Positions 15,187 through 25,164 of a stretch of 64,000 bases of DNA are shown here, one piece after another. The position numbers and the translations under genes are program-made. Within the stretch, counting starts at the first letter, position 1. Each line of letters begins with the position of its first letter. A model generated the notes under the pieces. It saw nothing but the letters and a program-made list of their open reading frames with translations, was not told the origin of the DNA and did no database searches. The stretch comes from Microbacterium maritypicum MF109 (GTDB taxonomy: Bacteria > Actinomycetota > Actinomycetes > Actinomycetales > Microbacteriaceae), in assembly GCF_000455825.1 (NCBI RefSeq), contig NZ_ATAO01000195.1:1-64000 (forward strand). Reading direction: 5' to 3'.

Positions 15187-17859
15187 TCAGCCGGCCGGGG
15201 TGAGCACCAGGGTGTTGACGGCCGCTGCCTTCACGGCCTTCGTCGAGTACGCCCACGGCTTCTGGATGCCCGCTGCCCAGTCCGCCGTCTGATCCGTGTA
15301 GTGCTCGTTGTACGCGTGACCCGAGGCGCCGGTGAGATGATTCCAGGTCGAGGCGTCGAAGTCGGAGAGGTCGACGACCATGCGCATCGACGGCACGGTC
15401 GTGGTGGCGTACGAGACCCCGAGCTCCCATCCGGTCGCGTTCACCACCGAGGCCCCTCCGCTGACCGGGAAAGGTCCACGGTTGAAGAGTGCTTCGATCG
15501 GCGCGATGCCCGAGGAGCCGAGTGTCTCGCTGGTGAGGGTGATCGCGTGCAGGTCGCCCCAGTTCCAGCGTGAGACGGTCGTGCCCTGCAGAGCCGCGAG
15601 CTCGTCGTAGGCCTCTTCCGCCGACAGTGCCAGCATCTGCTCCATCCCGTCGACGTCGATCTGCGCGTTGACCCAGAGCGGGTCGGAAGGATCGGCCAGC
15701 ATGTCGGAGACGACGGTGAAGAGCCGACCTTGGCCGTCGATGGGGAGCGGCTGAGCGCGCTCGGCGAAGATGTTCTGCACCAGGTTCGACCACAGCACGT
15801 TCGCGTAGGCCGCAGCCGCCGACGATGCGGAGTTCTGCCCGTCCCACCCCTGCAGCAGTTCCACGGCCCCGGTCGGGCCTGCACCGGACACGTCGACGTC
15901 GGCCATGGCGGTCGCCAGCTGGGTGCCGATCCACATCTCGTTGTCCATCTGGATCTCGCGCATGTCGTCGGCGGTCAGCGGTGCGACGGCCGCGCGTCGC
16001 TCGATGAGGTGTGCGATCCGGGCGGCGCGGTAGCCGTAGTCCCAGTCGCGGGAGAGGAAGTAGGCGTAGTCGTCGGTGACGATCGCGTTGTTCGCGGTCA
16101 CGATGTATCCCGAGGCCGGGTTGTACGAGACCGGCAGCTCCTCGAACGGGATGAACCCCGTCCAGTCGTAGCTGCTGTCCCACCCGGGCTGCGGCATCCA
16201 TCCGTCGCCCGCGCCGCGGATCGGAAGACGGCCCGGGGTCTGGTAGCCGATGTTGCCCTCGGTGTCGGCGTAGATGAGGTTCTGTGCCGGCACGTCGAAG
16301 AGCGAGGCCGCGTAGCGGAAGTCGTCGAAGTCCTGCGCGGTGGAGAGCGCGAAGATGGCCGTCGCCGCCGTACCGGGATCGAGCGCGGTCCACCGCAGAC
16401 TCACGGCGTACTCGGCATCGTCGGAACCGGGGGGTGCGGGCGTCGGAGCGATGGCTTCGGCGCCGAGGGCGGGTTCCGGGGCCCCCGCGATCGCCGTGAA
16501 GTCGTCGGTGAGTCCGGAGATGAGGGGCCCGTGGACGGTCGAGCGGATGGTCAGCTCGATGTCGTCGCCGCCCGCGACCTTGATCGTCTCGGTGCTCTCC
16601 TCGAGAGGCACCAGTGCTCCGTCGCGCCAGTACTGGTCGCCCTCGACGCGCTCGATGTACAGGTCGGTGACATCGGTGGTGAGGTTCGTGAACCCCCAGG
16701 CGACCTTCTGGTTGTGGCCGATGACGATGCCGGGAAGGCCGGAGAACGAGAAGCCTCCCACGTCGAACGGGCACTCCTCGCTCACCGTCGAGCACTTCAA
16801 CTGCACCTGGTACCAGACCGAGGGCAGCGAGGCCCCGAGGTGCGGATCGTTCGCGAGCAGGGGCATCCCGGTTTCGGTGAGGTCTCCGGAGACGACCCAG
16901 GAGTTCGAGCCGATGCCCTCGCCGACATCGCCGACCAGCACACTCGCCGCTTCGATCACGCTCGAGGTCTCCTCCCATTCGACGGTCGTCGATGCCTGCT
17001 GCGCCTCGCCGTCGGTCTCGGAGGTGGTGTAGGCCGCAGGCTCCGCATCGGTGCCGAGTGCGGGAACGGTCGAGATCTTGGGCACGATCACGGGGTTCTC
17101 GTCGAACGGGTAGTCGGGATAGAGCTTCGCCAGCAGGTCACCGGTGGCCGCGTCCTCTGCCCCGTCCGCGCCTGTGCTCAGCTCTGCGGCCAGCAGCGAG
17201 CGTTCGGTCTCGTCCTCGATGTTGCCGCGCAGGTCCCAGGCCATGGCCTTGAGCCAGGCGACGGAATCCGCGGGTTCCCACGGCTCGGGAGCGTAGTCGG
17301 GGTTCTGCAGTCCGATCACGGCGTACTCGAGCGACAGTTCGGCGCCGGAGCGCGAAGCCAGGTAGGCGTTCACGCCATCCGCATAGGCCTCGTAGTAGCC
17401 GCGCGTGGTGTCGTCCATCGCCTCGACCTCGGCCTCCGCGACCGTGCGCCATCCGAGCGTGCGGAGGAAGGCGTCGGTGCCGGCCTGCGACTCCCCGAAC
17501 ATCTCGGCGACGCGGCCGGCGGTCACATGGCGGCGGAAGTCCATCTCGAAGAACCGGTCCTGCGCGTGCACGAAGCCCTGCGCGTAGAACAGGTCGTCGG
17601 TCGAGTCGGCGGTGATCGTCGGGATACCGCGGTCGTCGCGCTGCACGGTGACCGCGGCCGCGAGCCCGTCGAGCTCGATCGATCCCTCGGTCTGCGGGAA
17701 GGAACGCTGGATGGTCCAGGTCACGAAGAACGCCGCAGCCACGGCGATCACCACGACGGCGGCCACGACGAGGAACGCGATGCGCCCGATGCGAACGCCC
17801 AGCGGGAGGCGGGAAGGGGCAGCGGACTCCTGCGAATCGGTCATCATCGTCGAGAACAC
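15187..17859 (-). CDS. penicillin acylase family protein (Ntn hydrolase)
   Basis: 890 residues from GTG 17859; ATG 17847 is an equally possible start. An N-terminal membrane anchor or signal (IAFLVVAAVVVIAVAAAFFV) places the enzyme outside or on the membrane. Residues about 60-300 form the A-chain, with DDRGIPTITADSTDDLFYAQGF at its start. The autocatalytic processing site is at GEGIGSNSWVVSG, giving the B-chain nucleophile Ser318 with the family S-N-S/N-x-W motif. B-chain features follow (ANDPHLGASLPSVWY, GLPGIVIGHNQKVAWGFTN). The family hydrolyses amide bonds of penicillins, acyl-homoserine lactones or lipopeptides. The substrate here is unknown. Confidence 0.9.
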   Translation of the reverse strand: MFSTMMTDSQESAAPSRLPLGVRIGRIAFLVVAAVVVIAVAAAFFVTWTIQRSFPQTEGSIELDGLAAAVTVQRDDRGIPTITADSTDDLFYAQGFVHAQDRFFEMDFRRHVTAGRVAEMFGESQAGTDAFLRTLGWRTVAEAEVEAMDDTTRGYYEAYADGVNAYLASRSGAELSLEYAVIGLQNPDYAPEPWEPADSVAWLKAMAWDLRGNIEDETERSLLAAELSTGADGAEDAATGDLLAKLYPDYPFDENPVIVPKISTVPALGTDAEPAAYTTSETDGEAQQASTTVEWEETSSVIEAASVLVGDVGEGIGSNSWVVSGDLTETGMPLLANDPHLGASLPSVWYQVQLKCSTVSEECPFDVGGFSFSGLPGIVIGHNQKVAWGFTNLTTDVTDLYIERVEGDQYWRDGALVPLEESTETIKVAGGDDIELTIRSTVHGPLISGLTDDFTAIAGAPEPALGAEAIAPTPAPPGSDDAEYAVSLRWTALDPGTAATAIFALSTAQDFDDFRYAASLFDVPAQNLIYADTEGNIGYQTPGRLPIRGAGDGWMPQPGWDSSYDWTGFIPFEELPVSYNPASGYIVTANNAIVTDDYAYFLSRDWDYGYRAARIAHLIERRAAVAPLTADDMREIQMDNEMWIGTQLATAMADVDVSGAGPTGAVELLQGWDGQNSASSAAAAYANVLWSNLVQNIFAERAQPLPIDGQGRLFTVVSDMLADPSDPLWVNAQIDVDGMEQMLALSAEEAYDELAALQGTTVSRWNWGDLHAITLTSETLGSSGIAPIEALFNRGPFPVSGGASVVNATGWELGVSYATTTVPSMRMVVDLSDFDASTWNHLTGASGHAYNEHYTDQTADWAAGIQKPWAYSTKAVKAAAVNTLVLTPAG

Positions 17860-17872
17860 TTTCGGGTAGAAA

Positions 17873-17891
17873 GGTGGAACTCAGTTCCACC
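17873..17891. promoter_or_regulatory. 19-bp perfect palindrome upstream of the acylase gene
   Basis: GGTGGAACT-C-AGTTCCACC has 9-bp arms around one base. It begins 14 bp before the acylase GTG start, a good place for an operator. On the minus strand it can also fold as a short hairpin followed by TTTCT and could end the upstream YhgE/Pip operon, whose stop is about 90 bp away. The sequence does not decide between the two roles. Confidence 0.5.
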
Positions 17892-17981
17892 GAGCCCCAG
17901 CGCGCGTTTCAGGGCCGCGCCTTCGCATCATATCCGCACCGGCGCTCGCCACGAGGCGTTCCACGACGAGCACCGGGTCGA

Positions 17982-19817
17982 TCATCCGATCAGGCTCGGC
18001 TGCAGATCGCGCAGGGTGCGCCGATGTGTCATCCGCGTCACCCCGATCATCGCGAACAGCAGCGCGCCGACGAGCCACACGCCGAGCACGGCCAGATCCC
18101 CGCCGGCACGCGCGAAGTCGCCGCCGTACATCAGCTGTCGCATCGCATCGACGACGTAACCCAGCGGCAGCACGTGATGCAGGGCGGCGAGGGGAGCGGG
18201 CAGCGTCTGCCACGGGAACGTGCCGCCCGCGGTGACCAGTTGCAGCACCATCAGAACCAGGCCGAGGAACTGCCCGACCGATCCGAGCCAGACGTTCAGG
18301 GCGAGGATGATCGCCGCGAAGGTCGCCGACGCGAAGACCATGATGCCGAGCGTGCCGAGCGGATGGTCGAAGGTGAAGCCGAGCGTGATGGCGAGGATGC
18401 CCATCAACCCGAGCATCTGCACGGCACCGAGCATCGCCGGGGTCAGCCAGCCGGCCAGCGTGATGCGGATGGGGGAGTGCAGTGCGGTGATGGCGCGCCG
18501 GGAGATGGGCTTCACGATCAGGAAGAGGGCGTAGATGCCGATCCAGGCGGAGAGCGCGGCGAAGAAGGGGGCGAGTCCGGCACCGTAGTCCTCGGCGGAG
18601 GCGACCTTGTCGCTCGACACCTTGACCGGGTCGGCGATCGTGTCGGCCTGAAGCGAGCGCAGGTCGGGGGTGGAGGCGGGAATCGCGTCGACGCCCTGGG
18701 ACAGCCCGTCGCGCAGCTCGGCCGTGCCGGAGGCGAGCGTGGCGAGTCCATCGCGCAGCTGAGAGGCACCGTCGTTCGCGGCGGAGGCACCCGTGGCGAC
18801 CGCGCCGGCACCGGTGGCGAGCTCCGAGGCGCCCGAGGCGAGGGAGGCGGCACCGGCGGCGAGCTGATCGACCTTGCCGACCGCGGCCTGCACCTGAGTG
18901 TTCCCCTCCTGCAGGCGAGCGCCGAGCGGATCGAGCGTGGCGAGCACCTGGTCGATCTCGTCGGGCGTGAGGCCCTGCTGCGTCAGGGTGTTCGCGATGT
19001 CGGTGCGCACCTGCGGCAGGGCGTTCGCGGCCTGCTGCACCGCGGATCCTGCCCGGTCGGCGACATCGGCGAGCTGACGGTTGCCCGCGCTCACCTGCTG
19101 CGCGCCGTTCGCGAGGCTCTGCGCCCCCGTGGCCAGTTGCGCCGTTCCGTCGGCGAGCTTCGCGGTGCCTTCGGCGAGCGTGGAGCTGCCGGAAGCGGCG
19201 GTGCCGGCGCCGTCGGTGAGCTGCGTGGCGCCGTCCGTCGCCGTGATCAGCTTGTCGCGCACGTCGCTGAGGCCGGTGAGCAGGCGCTCTGCGGCCTGGC
19301 TGCCGACCATCTGGGCGACCGAGCTGCGGATCTTCTCCACGGCCTGCGTGCCCATCGATGAAGCGAGGTAGTTGTTCGCGTCGTTGGTCTCGAGGTCGAT
19401 GCGCGCCTGGTGCGGGTCGCTTCCCGCGGCCGAGGTGAGGGCGGAGGAGAAGTCGGCCGGGATCGTCACGGTGAAGTCCACAGTGCCGTGTGTCAGGGCT
19501 TCGGAGGCTTCGTCGGCCGACATCAGCTGCCAGTCGAAGGCGTTGCCCTTGAGGAGGTTCTCGGCCACGTCCTCGCCGTAGTTCACGGTCTCGCCGGTCG
19601 CGGGTTCGGTGCCGGTGGTGGGCGCGGGGGCGCCTTCGTCGTCGACCACGAGCGCGACAGGGACCTCGGGGAACTTCGCGTACGGATCCTGGTTCGCCCA
19701 GAGGTAGAGACCGCCGTAGAGGATCGGGACGCAGATCAACGCGACCAGGGCGATGATGCCCATCCGGCTCGCGGTGAGTCGCCGCAGCTCGGCGGCGATC
19801 ATGGCGGGAACCTTCAT
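17982..19817 (-). CDS. YhgE/Pip domain membrane protein (ABC-2 permease-like)
   Basis: 611 residues. An N-terminal helix (GIIALVALICVPILYGGLYLW) is followed by an extracellular domain of about 350 residues, then about five C-terminal helices (from ALSAWIGIYALFLIV) of ABC-2 permease type. The extracellular region contains an alpha-helical stretch of repeating ADGTAQLATGAQSLANGA-like units, a hallmark of YhgE/Pip (phage infection protein) and ESX-associated relatives. It is the last gene of a three-gene operon (TetR, degenerate ATPase, this) joined by 4-bp overlaps. Likely an exporter or cell-envelope secretion component; the partner ATPase has lost its nucleotide motifs. Confidence 0.88.
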   Translation of the reverse strand: MKVPAMIAAELRRLTASRMGIIALVALICVPILYGGLYLWANQDPYAKFPEVPVALVVDDEGAPAPTTGTEPATGETVNYGEDVAENLLKGNAFDWQLMSADEASEALTHGTVDFTVTIPADFSSALTSAAGSDPHQARIDLETNDANNYLASSMGTQAVEKIRSSVAQMVGSQAAERLLTGLSDVRDKLITATDGATQLTDGAGTAASGSSTLAEGTAKLADGTAQLATGAQSLANGAQQVSAGNRQLADVADRAGSAVQQAANALPQVRTDIANTLTQQGLTPDEIDQVLATLDPLGARLQEGNTQVQAAVGKVDQLAAGAASLASGASELATGAGAVATGASAANDGASQLRDGLATLASGTAELRDGLSQGVDAIPASTPDLRSLQADTIADPVKVSSDKVASAEDYGAGLAPFFAALSAWIGIYALFLIVKPISRRAITALHSPIRITLAGWLTPAMLGAVQMLGLMGILAITLGFTFDHPLGTLGIMVFASATFAAIILALNVWLGSVGQFLGLVLMVLQLVTAGGTFPWQTLPAPLAALHHVLPLGYVVDAMRQLMYGGDFARAGGDLAVLGVWLVGALLFAMIGVTRMTHRRTLRDLQPSLIG

Positions 19818-20518
19818 CGCGCATCTCCGTTCTCACTCGTGGCGGGTGTCTCGTCGGCGGCGGGAGACGCGGGCTCGTCGATCGCGAGCGGTTCGACAGG
19901 CCCGGAGGCGTTGATCGCGTCGAACTCCTGCATCCGCTCCAGGGCGATGGCTGCCGAGCCTCCGATGATCACGAGCATCGCGTAGCCGCGGTCCGCGAAT
20001 TCGCCCGCGATGCGCCACCAACCGTCGGGGCTTCCTCCGTGGCGGTCGGGCGACACGAGCACGATGCCCTCGACCCCGGATCGGAGCACCGCGAGTTCAC
20101 ACAGGATGCGCACGCGTGCGGCGGGATCGATGGAGCCGAACGGCACGCCGGCCAGCTCGGTGTAGCCGAGCCGCGCGAGCCAGCGTCGTGCGTGCAGCGG
20201 AGTGGCGCCGAGTCCGGCGAACATGAGCTCTTCCTCCACGACACCGACGAGGGCGACGTCGGGGTGCGGGTCGCTGACGGCGGGGGCGTCGACCAGAGCC
20301 ACGCGACGACGCAATGCCTTCGGATCGTCGGCGGCGTCGATGCTCACGCGGCCGGTGTCGGGGCGCATGCGACCGCTCGCGATGAGTCCGAGCACCGTCG
20401 GTCGCTGCTCCGTCTCGGCCAGGGCGAAGCGCACTGAGCCGGTGTGGAACTCGAGCGAGATCGCCGGGAGTGCTTGGCCGTTGCGGCCTTTGCTCACGTC
20501 GTGCAGAGAGATCTTCAT
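19814..20518 (-). CDS. degenerate ABC-type ATPase-like protein
   Basis: 234 residues. The overall pattern is that of an ABC ATPase: MKISLHDVSKG at the start, SLEFHTGSVRFALAETEQRP where strand-P-loop should be, VALVDAPAVSDPHPDVALVGVVEEELMFAG (Q-loop and helical-domain equivalent), ARRWLARLGYTELAGVPFGSID (signature region), and GIVLVSPDRHGGSPDGW (Walker B/D-loop). No Walker A GxxGxGKS/T is present. The signature LSGGQ is replaced by FGSIDP and the catalytic Glu after Walker B is missing. ATP hydrolysis looks impossible. It overlaps both neighbours by 4 bp (TetR upstream, YhgE/Pip downstream). Not a random decay product, since the frame is intact. Confidence 0.75.
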   Translation of the reverse strand: MKISLHDVSKGRNGQALPAISLEFHTGSVRFALAETEQRPTVLGLIASGRMRPDTGRVSIDAADDPKALRRRVALVDAPAVSDPHPDVALVGVVEEELMFAGLGATPLHARRWLARLGYTELAGVPFGSIDPAARVRILCELAVLRSGVEGIVLVSPDRHGGSPDGWWRIAGEFADRGYAMLVIIGGSAAIALERMQEFDAINASGPVEPLAIDEPASPAADETPATSENGDAR

Positions 20519-21168
20519 GCCCCGTCCTCCGGGGTGTTCGGGGGTTCCGTCGGGGCTGCCGCGGATGCGGCGAGGTCGGGGTGCGATGCGAGCAGCTCGT
20601 CCGCTTCGCGCCAGGAGAGTCCGGCCATGCTCAGCACCGTCCGCACGGCGAGGTCGGCGGCCCCCGTGCTGGCCGCATCCGTGCGGGAGATGACCGTGCG
20701 CGCCATCTCTTCGATGAGGCGAGCGAGGGTGGGGGCGGCGAGGTCGGTGCGGAAGCTGCCGTCGTCCTGTCCCCGGCGCACGAGCGCTGCCACAGTGCGG
20801 CGCAGGGGAGCGAGCGCGGTGGCGGTGTGTTCGACGTGCGTCTCATCGAGGGCGAGGGCGGCGGCCACCTGCACGTGCGCGGCTTCGTGCCAGAGGTGGG
20901 CGGCGAGGCGGGCGAGGGCGAGGCGGGCGTCAGCGTCGTCGATCGAGGCGGCGATGGCGTTGAACCGCTGCGCGCCGGTGGAGATGAGTTCGCGGATGAG
21001 GGCATCGCGATCGTCGAAGTGTCCGTACAGGGTGCGCCGCGAGAGCCCCGCGCTGCGCGCGATCACGTCGACGGAGGCGTGCGGGTGCAGCGCCAGGGTC
21101 GCGCGGGCGGCGGAGAGGATGCCGGCGCGATTCTCGACGGCGTCGCGACGAGGTGCACGGGTGGTCAT
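20515..21168 (-). CDS. TetR-family transcriptional regulator
   Basis: 217 residues from ATG 21168; a TTG twelve codons upstream would run through the likely operator and is less probable. The N-terminal TetR helix-turn-helix reads AARATLALHPHASVDVIARS then AGLSRRTLYGHFDDRDALI. The C-terminal ligand domain has no recognisable effector motif. It is the first gene of the operon with the degenerate ATPase and YhgE/Pip gene, and the palindrome 20 bp upstream indicates autoregulation. Confidence 0.9.
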   Translation of the reverse strand: MTTRAPRRDAVENRAGILSAARATLALHPHASVDVIARSAGLSRRTLYGHFDDRDALIRELISTGAQRFNAIAASIDDADARLALARLAAHLWHEAAHVQVAAALALDETHVEHTATALAPLRRTVAALVRRGQDDGSFRTDLAAPTLARLIEEMARTVISRTDAASTGAADLAVRTVLSMAGLSWREADELLASHPDLAASAAAPTEPPNTPEDGA

Positions 21169-21187
21169 GAGTTCACGATAGGGATCA

Positions 21188-21203
21188 TGCACATGAATGT
21201 GCA
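21188..21203. promoter_or_regulatory. candidate TetR operator
   Basis: TGCACAT-GA-ATGTGCA is an inverted repeat with 7-bp arms and a 2-bp centre, 20 bp upstream of the TetR-type start at 21168. Position and symmetry fit an autoregulatory operator controlling the three-gene export operon. Confidence 0.65.
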
Positions 21204-21399
21204 AGGTATGGCGTGCGGATTCGTGGAGAGCGCCCAGGCAGGCGTACAGCGCTGATCGAGGACTGCTGTGTTATGTTACGCGTTGCGCGCTGGCGCGCAC
21301 GGGGGATCGCACCGGTTCCGGACACGGGGGTTGTTCGGTTCGCGCGTGCCGACCGTTTCGAGTGGTGGGGGACCCGCTGTGGTCGAGGGAGGGTGTGAT

Positions 21400-22068
21400 T
21401 TGGCAGGCATCGATGTGGCGCTCGAGCGCAGGACGATGAGCGAGGACGTCTATCGGCGGTTGCGAGATGCGATCGTGGACGGTGAGTTGCGACCGGGGGA
21501 ACGCCTTCGCGATACCGACCTGGCGGAAGATCTGGGCACCTCCAAGACGCCCGTGCGTCATGCGCTGGCGCGCCTGGCGGAACAGGGGCTCGTCGAGATG
21601 CAGCGAAATCGCTTCACGCGCGTGGCGCCGCTCGACCTGGACCGGATCCGCGACGCGATCGCGCTGTTCGGCGACATCTGGATCGGATCGGTGCGGCATG
21701 CGATGCCGCTCGTCCGACAGGATGACGTCAGCTACCTCGTCGACCTGACGGAGGACATGTCCGACGCGGCGGTCGAGCGCGACGTCCTGGCCTACGGCGT
21801 GGCTCTGCGTGCCATCGCCATCGGCTTCGCTCGTCTCGAGGGCAATGCCACGCGGGCGTCCGTGATCGAGCTGCTCGGGCCGCAGATCCGGCGCTTCACG
21901 CAGCATGCCGCCGGCTGGTTCGATTGGGCCGCGAGCGAGCGATCCACCCTCGAGATCAGGGACGCCATCGTCTGCCGAGATGCGACGCAGGTGCGCGCGG
22001 CCCTCGTGACCCTGTTCGACGAGGTGCTTCCCGGCATCATCGACCGGACGGAGGTCGGAGACCGCTGA
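21400..22068 (+). CDS. GntR-family transcriptional regulator (FCD-like)
   Basis: 222 residues from TTG 21400, chosen because GAGGGAGGG ends 6 bp upstream; ATG 21436 is a shorter alternative. The winged helix-turn-helix starts with MSEDVYRRLRDAIVDGELRP and includes LAEDLGTSKTPVRHALARLAEQGLVEM. The C-terminal ~145 residues are helical and FCD-like, but the usual metal-binding His residues are not evident, so ligand type is uncertain. It stands alone between the divergent TetR operon and convergent argG; target unknown. Confidence 0.85.
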   Translation: MAGIDVALERRTMSEDVYRRLRDAIVDGELRPGERLRDTDLAEDLGTSKTPVRHALARLAEQGLVEMQRNRFTRVAPLDLDRIRDAIALFGDIWIGSVRHAMPLVRQDDVSYLVDLTEDMSDAAVERDVLAYGVALRAIAIGFARLEGNATRASVIELLGPQIRRFTQHAAGWFDWAASERSTLEIRDAIVCRDATQVRAALVTLFDEVLPGIIDRTEVGDR

Positions 22069-22139
22069 GGCAGGACGGGGACCGAATACACGATGCGCCG
22101 ACACCCGAGGGTGCCGGCGCATCGGTGTCGGTCGATATG

Positions 22140-24028
<1,889 letters not shown>

Positions 24029-24045
<17 letters not shown>

Positions 24046-24262
24046 GGCGCAACTCGCGGATGTCGTCGGGTGTGATCGCCATGCCGGACGACGCGACGAC
24101 GAGACGCCCGTCCTTCTCGATGAGGTTGTCCGGGGCATCGATCTCGATGCGGATGCCGTTGCCGTCGAGGATGAGATCGATAGGACCAGGGATCAATCCG
24201 ACGCGCTCGCGGAGCGCAGCGGGGATGACGATCCGTCCTGCCTTGTCCATGGTTGCCTTCAT
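24029..24262 (-). CDS. AbrB/MazE-type antitoxin (VapB-like)
   Basis: 77 residues from ATG 24262. The N-terminal swapped-hairpin DNA-binding motif reads MKATMDKAGRIVIPAALRER. The C-terminal half, ending SGMAITPDDIRELRLADQR, is the probable toxin-wrapping segment. There is no clear Shine-Dalgarno; a TATTCT box lies just upstream, so the message may be leaderless. A perfect 12-bp palindrome begins 12 bp before the start, as expected for autoregulation by the toxin-antitoxin complex. Confidence 0.85.
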
Positions 24263-24274
24263 GCCATGAGAATA

Positions 24275-24286
24275 CCATTCGAATGG
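24275..24286. promoter_or_regulatory. candidate toxin-antitoxin operator
   Basis: CCATTCGAATGG is a perfect 12-bp palindrome upstream of the antitoxin start and next to a TATTCT -10-like box on the minus strand. AbrB-type antitoxins bind such symmetric sites and repress their own operon. Confidence 0.6.
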
Positions 24287-24357
24287 CACAGAACGGGGGG
24301 CGAGGCGGGTGCTTCATATCGGTGTCCTCGTTCAGGATCCGCCGCTACATTGTGGCC

Positions 24358-24852
24358 ATGCAGAGAGCAAGGTCGCGTGGATGGTGGTTGATTGCGGGAG
24401 GTGCGCTTCTCGCCGCGATACTGGTCGTGCTTCTCGTCCTGGCGGTCCAAGCCTTCCGCAGGTCGACGCTCGCGCGGCAGGACATGGCGGCGCACCTGTC
24501 GTTCCCCGCGACGTATCACGGCTTCGAAGAGGCCTCGGAACTCGCAGGTTTCACACTCAAGGAAGACGGATCAGCGGAGGTCTCGGCGCTGATGCTCGGC
24601 ACCGAGGAACGGGAACTCGACGACGGGCGGGTGTGCCTCGATGGCGACGTGACCCCGGTCGTCGGGAAGGCCAGCTGGCGGACGGACGATGCGGGGTGGG
24701 TCGTCATCGAGGCGGGTGAACGGCAGACGCGCCTGAGCCAGGACGATCCGATGCTCATGGGCTGGGGTTGGGGCAAGGTTTATGTCCTGACGCCCTGCAC
24801 CGAGGAGTACACGGCGACGTTCGTCACCCCGAACGCCGACTACTCCGACTGA
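24358..24852 (+). CDS. hypothetical membrane-anchored protein
   Basis: 164 residues from ATG 24358. A basic N-terminus (MQRARSRGWW) precedes one hydrophobic segment (LIAGGALLAAILVVLLVLAV); the rest is a secreted or periplasm-side domain of about 125 residues. Two Cys are present (RVCLDGD and LTPCTEEY), which could form a disulfide. No family is recognised. It diverges from the antitoxin gene, and its end overlaps the remnant of an MFS gene on the other strand. Confidence 0.6.
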   Translation: MQRARSRGWWLIAGGALLAAILVVLLVLAVQAFRRSTLARQDMAAHLSFPATYHGFEEASELAGFTLKEDGSAEVSALMLGTEERELDDGRVCLDGDVTPVVGKASWRTDDAGWVVIEAGERQTRLSQDDPMLMGWGWGKVYVLTPCTEEYTATFVTPNADYSD

Positions 24853-25038
24853 ACGACATCTTCATGGCGTGCCAGGCGCAGTGGGGAGAAGAGCACGATC
24901 AGTGCAGCCACGACGAACACCACCACGCCGACCGAACGCGAAGGCGGTCACGGCGCCCGTGAACGCGCCGAGCGTCGACGATGACCAGAAGAGTGCGAAA
25001 GCAGGGATGCGCAGAACCTCGACCGGCCTGTCGCTCAT
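24840..25038 (-). pseudogene. MFS transporter remnant with large internal deletion
   Basis: From ATG 25038 the minus strand reads MSDRPVEVLRIPAFALFWSS then STLGAFTGAVTAFAF, a normal MFS N-terminus with helix 1. Near 24930 the frame must shift, after which VGVVVFVVAALIVLFSPLRL then ARHEDVVQSE ends at TAG 24840, which looks like helix 12 and the C-terminal tail of the same kind of protein. About 35 N-terminal and 30 C-terminal residues remain, so roughly 1.1 kb has been lost. The 3' end overlaps the convergent hypothetical gene by a few bases, as an intact gene end might. Confidence 0.65.
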
Positions 25039-25164
25039 CGCCGCCTCGCTGGGTCGCCCGCCGCTCCCGCTGTGGTCATCCTATTAGCGCCCCTTTCTGG
25101 AGACGGGTGGGTCGACCCGGATGGCGGGCTCGGAGGTGGGAGAGTAGGCGCACGGAGGTCGGAC

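Noticed and set aside
15164..16978. 604-codon minus-strand frame within the penicillin-acylase gene
   Set aside because: Shifted-frame shadow of the acylase with Arg-rich composition; the acylase frame carries all family motifs.
17881..17981. 34-codon minus-strand frame starting MIDPVLVVERLVASAGADMM upstream of the acylase
   Set aside because: Too short, no ribosome site, and ends inside the palindrome; probably intergenic.
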